From positions 124,001-188,000 of the forward strand of contig JACONQ010000013.1 of NCBI GenBank assembly GCA_014281115.1: a DNA stretch of 64,000 nt, read 5' to 3'. This document shows positions 10,526 to 20,836 of the stretch, piece after piece. Origin of the DNA: Laburnicola sp. R22_1 (lineage: Eukaryota; Ascomycota; Dothideomycetes; Pleosporales; Didymosphaeriaceae). The translations under genes and the position numbers were made by a program. The notes beneath the pieces were generated by a model that saw nothing but the letters and a program-made list of their open reading frames with translations, had not been told where the DNA came from and made no database searches. Within the stretch, counting starts at the first letter, position 1. Every line of letters begins with the position of its first letter.

Positions 10526-10555
10526 CACGTGACTTGCCACGTGACTTACCACGTG
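10526..10555. promoter_or_regulatory. Three CACGTG E-boxes in a 12-bp tandem repeat
   Basis: CACGTG occurs at 10526, 10538 and 10550, exactly 12 bp apart, as unit CACGTGACTTRC repeated twice plus a third box. CACGTG is the core site for bHLH factors such as Pho4, Cbf1 or SREBP-like proteins. A further single CACGTG lies at 11204-11209, nearer the next gene start (11377). Which gene is controlled is unknown. Confidence 0.55.
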
Positions 10556-11376
10556 ATATCAATTGTATCAGTTGGGTGCACCATGCCCGTGCATATGTTA
10601 GTAACCACTCCATACTCACATGCTGTAAGTACATGTAACGCGTCACTGTAGGCAGAACCGTCAACCGTCAACCGGCTCCCCGCAAGCCCGCACAATGGGT
10701 TGAAATACTCCTCAGGACGGGCGACCAAAAGGGACGAAAGGGCGTGCGTACAGCGACCGCGACGCGGAGTAACCCAAGGCTCTTGCTGCTGGTATCTACC
10801 AAGAGATACAAACAATGAACCATTGCATCACTGCACAATATCCATATCAGAATTTCCGTCAAAGGAGGTATGAATATAACCACGCCAATGTAGCTGCAGC
10901 CTACAACGACACAAAACTCTTCGCATTGTTTCGGGACCTAGTGAGGAGATGTGGGGTAGTTGGCTCAAGAATATAAGGGACAGCCTCCCAATCGCGTTCC
11001 ATGTTCAAGATATCGTTATGTTGTGGCGGGCTACCTGTCGGGTTCCGTCATTTGAATACGCATATAGTTCCTGATCCGTTGGCGAGATACAAATGACGAT
11101 TACTAATTTGAACTCCTTGTTGGAAGGTCGGCTCAAGGTAGAGACCTTGTCTCCTCTCTGTTCATGCTAGCAGGCCCGAGATCCCGTCCCGTCTGATACC
11201 TATCACGTGTGATGGCTCCCCTAGCGCGAATCAGCCCCCCGCATTCCATCCGCCTTGTATCGCCACTCGACTACTTCTGACGATCACCTCAACAAGCCAT
11301 TACGACAGCTCCCCTACCATTATTCTTCGCCTTCGCACAATCGATTCATTGACAACGTCAAGCGCAACATAGCGGC
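10556..11376. other. Intergenic upstream of the SWIM/RING gene
   Basis: No gene recognised. Contains the single CACGTG at 11204-11209. The short open frames here have no family features. Confidence 0.5.
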
Positions 11377-12402
11377 ATGTTCACAACACCTTCTGTCACG
11401 ACTGCGGGCGCCGAGCTCGCTGCATCACGGTCGTCGCACAAGCGCAAGCGCAAACAGATCTTCTACCTCGATGACGGTAGCGAGGATGACGATGCGACGA
11501 CATACGACACTACCCCCAACTTCAAGAAGCGCAGAACGACCGGCAAGAAGGAGGTGATCGACTTGACTGCGGACGACAGCGAGCCCAACCAGTCGCCTAA
11601 GAAGTCGCCCAAGAACAAAGCGAAAGGCGCCAAGGGCAAGGACGAAGAGAAGCGCATGCGTCGCTTTCGCGCACAACCCCCACAGTCGTACCGCGAGATC
11701 AAAGCTCGCGCGCTGAGCCAGCGCCTCACTGTTATCTCCCGCGAGCGTATTGGCACCGACGAGGTGCCAGAGGAGAAGGTGGTAATGGCGGGCTCGACAG
11801 GGAATGTCTACACGCAGCGTATTGGACACGTACCGAGCTGCGACTGCCCGCACGCAAAGAAGGGCAATCAATGCAAGCACATCCTCTACGTCATGCTCCG
11901 CGTTTTGAAGGCGCCCGAGCACATCGCCTACCAGCTCGCGCTCACATCATCCGAATTACGAGACTTGTTCAAGAATGCTGCACCGATTCCAAATGCGGAC
12001 CCCGATGCCAACGAGCAGCCCGAAGCTGAGTCCGACGGCAACCGCAAACCAATCGAGGGCGAATGCCCTATCTGCTATACCGATTTCGAACCAGGCAAGG
12101 AAGCTATTGTCTATTGCAAAGCAGCTTGCGGCAACAACGTACACAATCAATGCATGCAATCGTGGATAGCCGCCCAGGCGGGCAAGGCTACCTGTCCCTA
12201 CTGTCGAGCGCAGTGGGAGCAAGAAGATGCTGGTGGATTCACTGGGAAAGTGGATTTGAAGAGCGGTAAGAGGACAGAGGAGGGGTATGTGAATATCGCG
12301 GGTCAGCTGGGTTTGTCGGGTGAGAGGGATTACTCGACGTATCACCGGTCGTGGGTGTCGCGACAATATGGCGGCGGACATCGGTACGGAAGGAGGTATT
12401 GA
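11377..12402 (+). CDS. SWIM and RING zinc-finger protein (ZSWIM2-like, putative E3 ubiquitin ligase), 341 aa
   Basis: Single exon. Residues 1-100 are basic, low-complexity and contain several Lys/Arg clusters (HKRKRKQ, KKRRTTGKK) that could be nuclear localisation signals, plus a VIDLTADDSE stretch that resembles a SUMO-interacting motif. From about residue 120 comes a SWIM finger with the CxC...CxH pattern (CDCPHAKKGNQCKH, starting near C155), then a RING finger from C230 (CPICYTDFEPG ... CGNNVHNQCMQSWIAAQ ... CPYCRAQW). SWIM plus RING is the arrangement of ZSWIM2 and MEKK1-related E3 ligases, so ubiquitin ligase activity is a reasonable inference. The substrate is unknown. Confidence 0.88.
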   Translation: MFTTPSVTTAGAELAASRSSHKRKRKQIFYLDDGSEDDDATTYDTTPNFKKRRTTGKKEVIDLTADDSEPNQSPKKSPKNKAKGAKGKDEEKRMRRFRAQPPQSYREIKARALSQRLTVISRERIGTDEVPEEKVVMAGSTGNVYTQRIGHVPSCDCPHAKKGNQCKHILYVMLRVLKAPEHIAYQLALTSSELRDLFKNAAPIPNADPDANEQPEAESDGNRKPIEGECPICYTDFEPGKEAIVYCKAACGNNVHNQCMQSWIAAQAGKATCPYCRAQWEQEDAGGFTGKVDLKSGKRTEEGYVNIAGQLGLSGERDYSTYHRSWVSRQYGGGHRYGRRY

Positions 12403-13771
12403 TAATGGGAGGGATACACTGGCGTTTTAGCGAAGACTTTACCGTGATAACGGAAACTCCAGGGCAGACGGGTTTGCTTTCTTTGATTTTTCTCTTCCGT
12501 GGCGTAACGACCCGCATCTCGGCCCGCTGCTGAAGAATCTGTTCGGCATCTTTACTTGAGGGACAGCTGAAGGAACAAGGGCTGGAATCTTGCGACTATC
12601 ACTGTACGATTATACGACGACATGTGCTTTAGACAATGCCCCACAACATATATCCGAACTTCCCCTGCAGATACATACCCACTCCATCTACATGCATTTA
12701 CGATGCCTCAATTTCCCACCCTCGTTCCCGTCGTATCCTGTACCACACCGGAACCACCACCTCAGCCACCGTCCCGACGTGTGCCCACGTGTAACCAACA
12801 AAACCTTGGAACCGCACCCACAGCACACTGTCACAGAGTCACCTTCCTCGCGCCACGGCTTTATCCTAGCGAGGCGACCATGTGCGCTAGACACGTTGTC
12901 GTGTTTTGCATTCAACATGCAGCAGCACCAAGTATGCTATGCTATGCTATGTGTGGAAATTCCCATCCCAAGACAAGACAAGACAAGACAAGTACATTAG
13001 ATTTGACTGACCACCCCGCATCGTGCCTTGGTTCCTTCCATGCATCCGCACCTGCGGCAGCTCAGACCCTACATCGGAAAAAAACGAAATGAGCATCGGA
13101 GTAACGGAGCTGCGCAGCGCAGTGCAGCGCAGTGCTGCACAAACACCCAGTCGCACGTACCCAGCCCGCCTCGCCTTGCAGCCAGCGCGTCGTGTGGCTT
13201 GCTACTATCGTGGCGTGTGCGGTTTATCGTAGCACCGCACTACGTATGTACTACGGGTACACGGTATGCGTATCGCATACACGGACGCATGCGTGTAGGT
13301 GGTAGGCTGATTCGCCTCAACTCGTCTTGTGTGTGTTCGTCTTACGTTACGTTCCGTCACGTCACGTCAAGTCATTATACTCACTCACTCACTCCTATGA
13401 GGGCAGGGGGGCCTGACGTATTTCCACTTCACGCCGGGCCGAAATGCGAGATTACAAGTTGAGTTGAACCTAACCGGATAGGTAGAGAGGATGTCTATCC
13501 ACCCAACCCAACCGGAACAAACTTCTCTACGTAGGTAGGCGTGTGCGCTGCTGTGGCCAGGTGTGGAATTTGCGCGCTCGTCGCTCGGAAGATCCCCGCC
13601 ACGATACACGGTACTATACAGTACGGTGCGGTATGCGGTGCGGGACAAAACAAAACACCTCATTAAACTACCCAATATCATCCATCAGTCAGTCCCGTGC
13701 GCGAGCGAGAAGAGGAAACCCCACCGTGACCCATCCCATCCCATTTTGCAAACGAGCCAGCTACTACCGTA
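12403..13771. other. Gene-poor stretch rich in pentanucleotide and other short tandem repeats
   Basis: No gene recognised. Short arrays seen: TATGC units at about 12933-12952, AAGAC units at 12970-12992, GCGCAGT-like units at 13112-13139, CGTCA units near 13350-13370 and ACTC units at 13380-13394. Open frames overlapping these are repeat-derived. Confidence 0.55.
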
Positions 13772-13935
13772 GACTCTTGCCTATAAGCATTATTGTAACC
13801 GCTTTTAGAATCCCTGCCGAGCTAATTAGCAACACCACTTTAGTCCACTTTGGCCCACATTAGCCTAACCAGAGGGCCTTATTAGACGGACAGGGATTCC
13901 AAAAGCGGTTACAATGATGCTTATAGGCGGGAGTC
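13772..13935. mobile_element. MITE-like element, 164 bp, with 45-bp inverted repeats and TA flanks
   Basis: Left arm 13772-13816 and right arm 13891-13935 are inverted copies matching at 41 of 45 positions; the ends read GACTC...GAGTC. TA precedes the left end (13770-13771) and follows the right end (13936-13937), as expected for a Tc1-mariner-type target duplication. The 74-bp middle has no coding capacity. All four arm mismatches are transitions with T or A in the left arm. The terminal sequence differs from that of the pogo element at 4503, so another transposase family would have moved it. Confidence 0.75.
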
Positions 13936-13984
13936 TATAGTAGGTCCAACTCTAAGTCTTTAAGCCCGTGAAATAAAACCGTGA

Positions 13985-14415
13985 GGTTAGTAGCTACATA
14001 CATCGCAAACTTTCGCTCAGCTCTCCTCGCCCCCCTAAAACTTAACTAGAATTAACTTTAATAGCTAATTTAATAGCTTTTTATATAGCTAACTCTACTA
14101 GTATAAAATACTTACTATGCACCCCTATTACTAATAAAAATAGTAGCTTTACTAAATCTTATATATATATACTATTACTTATAGCTATTATAATACTAAC
14201 TAGTCTATAGGCTTTACCTTGCGCAGCCTATAATACTAATACTAACTATAATAATAACTATTAATATTACCTTTAAGTTATAAAGAATACCTATAGCTAC
14301 TACTACTACTCTAAATTTAGCTATAAGAATAGCACTTAAAATACTATAATAAGTAGTTAAAGGTAATTGGCGCAGCTTATAGCGTTACTATATATAACTA
14401 TTACTAGAAGAGTAG
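13985..14415. other. Very AT-rich block, probably an old repeat destroyed by RIP
   Basis: From about 14040 to 14405 the sequence is almost only A and T, with TA steps dominating and isolated C or G. Flanks are of ordinary composition, so the edges are sharp. No frame, inverted repeat or family can be recognised. This is the typical look of a repeat mutated by repeat-induced point mutation. Confidence 0.65.
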
Positions 14416-15234
14416 AGCATAGCTGCAACAAGCGGCACCGTTGAATCAAACCAGACAGAAACCAGCCAAAAGGCGAACGACTCGTTAGACAAAAGGCGGC
14501 CAACGCAGGAGCAGAGTCGAGTCGAGTCGAGTCAAGTCAAGTCTGGTCGGGTAGAACCGAATGGCATTATTGGCCGGGGGACGCCGCGAGCACCGAGCAC
14601 CCAGTGAAATTTGAACCAATGCCGGCTGAACCCGGCCCTTTCTCCAACCTCCAACCGTACCGTGTAGCCATACGACGCAAAAGCGGCGCAGTGCAAGTCA
14701 TCGCGCGAAACAATCACCACGCACAAATCACAGCAGCGCAGCGCAGTGTACCCTCACCACCTTCCAAAGCTCAAACGAAAAGGCGCACAAAAAAAAACCA
14801 AACCAGACAGCTCACAACAACCACAGCACGGATAGTACGTAGACAAGTATTTCAGTATCAAAAGCGTTCAGATTCAATGGTCAAGCAAAAAGCGACACAG
14901 CCCCCCGTCGCCATGCCAGATGGGGAATTTTTTTCTCTAACTAGAATACAAAAGAAATAAATCTCAAACTCCGTCGTAAGCATCATAGGAACCAGAGCGT
15001 TCAACAGGTGTAAGAGACAGAGTATATTGGTCAAACGAGGAAGCATCTGTACATAGAAGCTCTACTGTCCTTCCACCCACGACTGCTCCTGGCAATCCAC
15101 TCCAGAGCCAAAGAAAGAAGTGGCCGGCGAAAAGGCCATGCAATAACAAATAGCCTTGGGCAACGGGCCACAAGCTACACCACAAAATGTGTACAGAATT
15201 GAACATCATGGCCCCTCTACTTCAATAGAGGCGT
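14416..15234. other. Intergenic, 3' flank of the PGxGY protein gene
   Basis: No gene recognised. A short AGTCG/AGTCA pentanucleotide array lies at 14514-14543. The part next to 15234 is probably 3' UTR of the minus-strand gene. Confidence 0.5.
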
Positions 15235-17301
15235 TTAGAAAAGGCCAAAGAAGCGCTTGTAGTTGCCAGTGCCGTACCCGTTGCCGTAGTCACCGGCCGG
15301 GGGCGCGGGAGCAGGGGTAGCAGATGCAGAGGCTTCGGCGCTGGAGCTCTCGCCGCCAACGGGAGCGGCGGTGGTCTCAGCAACGGGCATCGAGCTCTCG
15401 CCAGGAAGGACGAAAGACGGCAGAGGAGTACCGCTAGTGACAGGGACGGGCTCGACAATGAGAGTTTCGGTTGGCTTGGCGACGCCGGAGCCACTGGCGG
15501 GACGGGTCTGGGTCAAGAAGCCAGAGGATGCACCCGAGGGAATGGTGCCATTGCCGACAGGGTAGGGGGCGGGAATATCGGAAGGTACAGGGGCCACACC
15601 AGTGTTGGGGGTAGGCTCGGCAGGAGTTCCGTTCGGGACTGAGCTGACATTGTCGGAATCGGCAGGGACATCGCCAGTAGGCTTCTCCTCGACGGCAGTG
15701 ACAGTAACGGTCTCCTTTTCGGTAACAGTGACAGTGGTGGGAGGAGCGCAGTCGGCACCACCCTCACCACCAGCACCGCCAGAGGGCGCAGGGGTATCAT
15801 TTCCACCAACGGGATAACCAGAAGCCACAGGGGCAGGGGAAGAGCCGGCACCCTCGACAGGCTTATCAGATCCACCGCCAACGGGGTAACCAGAGGGGGT
15901 CGGGTAGACAGTGATGAAGTGAGTGGTGGTGGAGGTGGTGTCAAGAGTGGTGTAGGTAGTCGGCTCAGGCTGGCCAGGGGTCTCACCGGAGCCCTTGGAG
16001 ATCACAGGGGTCTCTTGACCCTTCGTGATGTAGACCGTCTTGTAAATGGTCTCGGTAGAAGTGGTTGCGACTTCGGTGGTGACAGCGTGAGCAGATGATC
16101 CAGTACCGACAGTGTAGACGAGAGTCTCGGTGGAAACATGGACCTTCTCAGTGACGGGAGTGCTGACGACATCGACCTTAGCGCTGGTCGCCATGGAAGG
16201 CTCAGGAGTGGCAGTAACATCGCCAGATCCACCGACAGGGTAAGTCTCCGTCTTCGGGCAGACGGTGGTGGAGAGCGGGATGGTGCTGGTGATCAGGACA
16301 GTCGAAGCAGCCGGGCAATCAGTGACGGTCGGAGGGCAGCCGGTTGAAGTGAAGATCTGGGTGGTGTAGATGACCGAGGTGATGAGCTCAGGGCTGCCGG
16401 TCGAGTTGGCAACATCGGTGACCGGGAAAGAGAATCCGGTGGTGGGGAACTCGGGCGCGCCAGTGCTGACAACGGACGGGATGTTGCCAGTGCCAACGCT
16501 GTATCCAGTGCCTGGGAGAGTTGGGACAGGAGCCGAGGCAGTGCCGGGGAAAGAGGGCAAGGAAGAGGCTGTCTCAGCAGCAACACTGGTAACGGGAGTA
16601 GAAACTCCAGTGCCAGGGAAAGAAGCGCCAGTACCGGGAAAAGATGAGGCTCCAGTGCCAGGGAATGAAACGCCAGTGCCGGGGAACGAAGGCACAGGGG
16701 CCTCGCTCGGGAGAGGAGTCTCGGCGGCAGAGCTCTTCCCGACTTCATACCCGCTGCCCGGGATCGACATGGCCGGCACACTGGAGCTGGGTACGTCGGA
16801 CGGCGCCTCCGGAGTCTCCATCGCGGCGCTGCTGCTGGACGGCAGCTCAGGCGAGGCCTCGGTGGTGGGAAGAGGTGACTCAACCGCGCCGGAAGATCCA
16901 ACGCCGTAGCCGGTACCCGGGATCGAGGCCGGCGGTGCGGCAGCGGGAGTGCTAGGAAGAGGGCTCTCCTCAACGACCGAGCTCATAGGCAGCTCAGGAG
17001 AGGCCTCGCTGGTGGGAAGAGGGGTCTCAACCGCGGGGGCGGAAGATCCAATGTCGTAGCCGTTACCTGGGATCACTGGTGGTGGTGCAGCACCAGGGGT
17101 CTCCTCTGAGACGGGGAGAGCAGTGCTGCTCACAGCCGGGACGTCGGGGGTAGCGCTGGCGCTCATGGCCGGAGCCGACGACACCGGGGCGACTTGGTAG
17201 CCGTCGCCGTAGTTTTGGCGGCGGGCATAGCGACGGCCGTGAGCGTTGGCAGCGTCAGCGGCGGCCAGAGAGGCGAGGAAAGCGACAGTAAGCTTCATCA
17301 T
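15235..17301 (-). CDS. Secreted Pro/Ser/Thr-rich repeat protein with PGxGY motifs, 688 aa
   Basis: Single exon. An N-terminal signal peptide (MMKLTVAFLASLAAADAANA) is followed by a basic stretch HGRRYARRQN, a possible Kex2 site. The rest is low-complexity, rich in Ser, Thr, Pro, Glu and Val. It contains repeats of the type IPGxGYxxGSS...ETPLPTSEASPEL in the first third, a run of SFPGTG units near residues 205-240, a central TTxxTxTxTE region typical of O-glycosylated cell-wall proteins, and YPVGG units later. The C-terminus is DYGNGYGTGNYKRFFGLF: no GPI-anchor signal, but a second dibasic site five residues from the end. It is probably a wall-associated or extracellular protein; no enzymatic domain is seen and I do not recognise a named family. 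Confidence 0.8.
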   Translation of the reverse strand: MMKLTVAFLASLAAADAANAHGRRYARRQNYGDGYQVAPVSSAPAMSASATPDVPAVSSTALPVSEETPGAAPPPVIPGNGYDIGSSAPAVETPLPTSEASPELPMSSVVEESPLPSTPAAAPPASIPGTGYGVGSSGAVESPLPTTEASPELPSSSSAAMETPEAPSDVPSSSVPAMSIPGSGYEVGKSSAAETPLPSEAPVPSFPGTGVSFPGTGASSFPGTGASFPGTGVSTPVTSVAAETASSLPSFPGTASAPVPTLPGTGYSVGTGNIPSVVSTGAPEFPTTGFSFPVTDVANSTGSPELITSVIYTTQIFTSTGCPPTVTDCPAASTVLITSTIPLSTTVCPKTETYPVGGSGDVTATPEPSMATSAKVDVVSTPVTEKVHVSTETLVYTVGTGSSAHAVTTEVATTSTETIYKTVYITKGQETPVISKGSGETPGQPEPTTYTTLDTTSTTTHFITVYPTPSGYPVGGGSDKPVEGAGSSPAPVASGYPVGGNDTPAPSGGAGGEGGADCAPPTTVTVTEKETVTVTAVEEKPTGDVPADSDNVSSVPNGTPAEPTPNTGVAPVPSDIPAPYPVGNGTIPSGASSGFLTQTRPASGSGVAKPTETLIVEPVPVTSGTPLPSFVLPGESSMPVAETTAAPVGGESSSAEASASATPAPAPPAGDYGNGYGTGNYKRFFGLF

Positions 17302-20300
17302 CTTGTCGGTGGGATGTTCCTTGCTCTTGTCTTGTTTGTTTGGGAGAGTGCTAAGGCTTCACAGTCTTTTGATATGTTGTCGAGTAACGAATCGTTGAGC
17401 GGATATTGATGCTGCAAAGAAACCAAGCAGAACTCAACTCTGCAGAATGCGTTCGGTCCTGTAAAGAATGACTGGGGTTGGTTTAAGGAGAGACGGGTCT
17501 ACGAGAGACGAAAGCGAATGTTGGAAAGAAAGTGAGCCTTGCCGTGGAGCGAGAAGCAGACGGAGGGCGGCGAGAGCGCTATATAGCGGTGGGTTGATTG
17601 CAGGAAGATCGGCCAAGCAAACAAAGGCTCTAGCGACCTGCCCCTGGCCGTAGTCATTTCAGCAGGGGCAGGGCGTTGCAAGGACCAGTGAGCGTGGCGG
17701 TGCCAGGGCAGGTTTCTGGGGCTCCCGCACCCACGGCCAGTCAGACTTCGCCCCAGGTGGGCGCTATAAGCTTGGGGCCTTGGAGCCGCTCGGCTGCTGT
17801 GAAGCGCTGTGGACGATGGGCATTCTCCCATGGGGCACCACGTCGCTGTCGAGATGCCGCCGTGGTGGGGCGTGTTGTTGGATGCCCTGCTCCCATGTCA
17901 CTGATGTCAGCATGGCACGCCTCTTCCGACTCTTTCCTGCTGGCCACTTGGGCGGTCGACCGGCGCCGCTCGCTGCCGTGCCAGATTGCGTTTCACGGCG
18001 CTTCGCCCGAAAGCGCCTGGAGCCTGCGCCGATCCTCCCTGGTCGAAAACAGAAGCGGGCGGGTACCTGGCGACGGCGCGCCATGCGGCCAGGCCAAGTG
18101 GGCGGCACACCAGCATGAGATTGCGGCTGACGACGCCGCCTGGGAGTTCTGAACACGACGCCCGAGGAAAAATCTGTGTCGCGGTGAGGTGGCCGCGCCG
18201 CTGACGCTGTGTGCTGTGTTGCTGCGGTTCATTGTTGCAGAGAGAGCGAGAGAGCTGTGAGAGGGCGTGGGTGGGCGGTTTCACATTCTAGCCACAGCGC
18301 ACCTTCCAGAAGTCTGTGTCCGAGCGTCCGCCCTTGCCGCTTCCATCCAGGTGCGACACGCGTGCCACCTGGGCAGCGCCCGTCACAATTTGCCCACTTC
18401 CACGGTCCACCCACCCACCAAACGTGCTCGCGCCTCCGCTGCCATGGCCCATCACCATCATTACATTATGCCCGCCGGCAGCATGAGGAAGCCGGTGGGT
18501 CGTTGACAGCTTCGAAACACAAGCACATCCCGAGCAGCCCAAGCCGCCTACGTCGATGCTTGAAGCAGTGTACCAGTCGGCTTCCAATCTATACCAGACC
18601 AAAGTTGCCGAGGAGACCGCTGAAAACGCGCATGAACTTTCGCAGGCCTCAGGAACTCGGGCGGGGCTCGTCACTGGAAGCACGTTTCGACGTGCGCGTC
18701 TATTCTTATCTTTTCAAGCCACTTTTGCCTGGTATTCTATCTACTCGTCCGATCGCCAGCAACTCCGTCCACAGTTCATCATTTTCGTCTGGAGGCCTGG
18801 TCCGCATGCCTAAATTCTCCGCTTACGTCTTGCGTGCTACGAGAAGCTTGATGCTCGCTTTCAAGGCTAGCCGAACGAGCTCTCAGCCTTGGAGGTGATT
18901 GAAGTCCAGACCTTTGCATCTCTACCACCGGGGCCATGTTTTCACACATAGTCTACACAGCCACGTTCTGGACATTGTTTCTCACCAACAATCCAGGATA
19001 TCGATGCGTTGCGTTCTATTTCAGAATGCATCATCAATGCAATGACATCATGACATATATTCTCAAACAACAGATTCTCCAACAACTAGGTACCGGGTTA
19101 TCACCTCCCGCCACGCCCGCCGCGTTTCGAAACAGCCGTTGACAGCACGTGTATCACAAGCCATTGATTCGCGTCCCTGAAAATCATTACCGTGGGGTTG
19201 TGTGATTCTGGTGGTTCGTTCGACTAAGAAATCGAAAAAAGTGCCGCTCAGCGTACTCTTACCGAAACGGGACACTCGCGCACTTTTCCATGTGGATATC
19301 ATGACTGCCATCAAAATCTGCGGGCTTTTGTAAAGATTCCGTTATTATATCCTAGCTCATGAACCCACGCATTCGAAGCCTTTGCGCCGTTCCTCAACTC
19401 TGACCCAAATCAACGACCCGATTCGCGTCTACTCTATCCGCACGCAGTCCTCGTCAGATCACCCGTTGCTTAAATCGTTAAGGAATACTTAGACTATCCC
19501 ATATGCGTTGATTCAAAACTGGATAGCATATACAAGAGCTAGAAGCTGATACCAATGGCAGCGCGACCTCCTTGGGTTGTTGAACAGAGTTAGCTTTCAA
19601 ACCTCAAGCAATGGAGCAAGTATTCGACCAGGCGCTACAGTGGCGAAAGCGAAGGAAGCGAGAAGCCTTGCTCCGTCAGGAACATGCCCTCACCAGATAC
19701 GCCCTACCCACCGTCTCTGATATTCGCCACTCGGATTGCTCTCATGCCTCTGTCTACTGTTACAGACACCACCTCCAAGCCAGGCGAAAGCTCTCCTCAT
19801 CTCCGCCACCAGCAACGAGCGCCCGACCACGATCACGACACTCTATTCAATTTCGGCCTTACCCCAAGGCTACCCATCGGAGATCAAAAAACCTCTCCCA
19901 GAGCCCTCTCATCCAGTAGCGGAAATGATTCGTCTCACAACAACGAAGTCCATGTCTTCTTCTAGAGGACTCTTTTGCGATATGTAGGTGGTCTTCCACA
20001 TACAGAGGCTCGAAGCGGACTTCGCTTCGTCTACACCCTAATTTCCGACCACTCGCAGCTTCTAAACTGTACTACTGTACGCATACTGTAAGCGATCTGA
20101 CTGTTCTGTCGCTGGTTCCGCGCCTTTTTTTTTGTGAACAAAGCTGCATCCCGCAACTCGATTCTTCTATGGAACATTAGTCGCTGCCTGTGCTGCTGCT
20201 ACATCGCTCACAGCAGACCAAACACCAGCATCTTCACCTTGCCTTACATGGAGCGTATTCATTTCAGTGCATTGTTTTATTACATTCAAGTTTTTCGCGT

Positions 20301-20836
20301 AATCTTCACGACACCTGTAAACAGCTTTACAAAAAGACCACCTTTTACTGCCAAGATTCACCCGCTCAGTCACTATTCTGAGAATCTCTATTAGATCCTA
20401 CCTTTTGTTTCCATTGTGCTTTTTGTTCCGTTGAAATATTGACATTTAGTCCGTTTCCTGAATCAGGGCGCCTGTTTGATCCCATGCACTTCGTCCCCAC
20501 TTACGTACTGCTTCCTACAACAGCTATACCGGAGCCAAGCTGCCACGAACATCGCCAAACTGCCAAAATATACAGGCCAAGCAAATGCGGCTGTACTGTT
20601 TTGTAACATCCTCCCATCATTGGAGGACCGGGCCGCGCCCAAATTGAGTAGGATTTTTGTGGTGGTGTAATTAAGTCGAGATTAACCAGCGGACTTATCC
20701 CGTAGACTGGGTTTCGGGTCTAACGACACGTGCGCAGTATTCCCATATTGACCCTTAAAAGAACCAAGTACAAAATGCAAGCAGAAGACAGTTCTCCGAA
20801 TACTCTCTGTACGGTTACCGGAGATTTCATGCTAGG
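17302..20836. other. Long intergenic stretch, no gene recognised
   Basis: About 3.5 kb between divergently oriented genes. The 300 bp next to 17301 should be promoter of the PGxGY protein gene. GC-rich sequence to about 18200 carries many overlapping open frames on both strands without family features. 18900-20800 has ordinary composition and only short frames. An unrecognised lineage-specific gene with introns, or a non-coding RNA, could be missed here. Confidence 0.45.

Noticed and set aside
16293..16973. 226-codon frame on the minus strand inside the PGxGY gene
   Set aside because: Shadow frame of the repetitive coding sequence; Arg/Leu/Pro-rich as expected from a shifted Ser/Pro/Thr repeat.
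18209..18898. 229-codon open frame on the plus strand
   Set aside because: Starts without an ATG, basic low-complexity sequence, overlaps equally long frames on the other strand.
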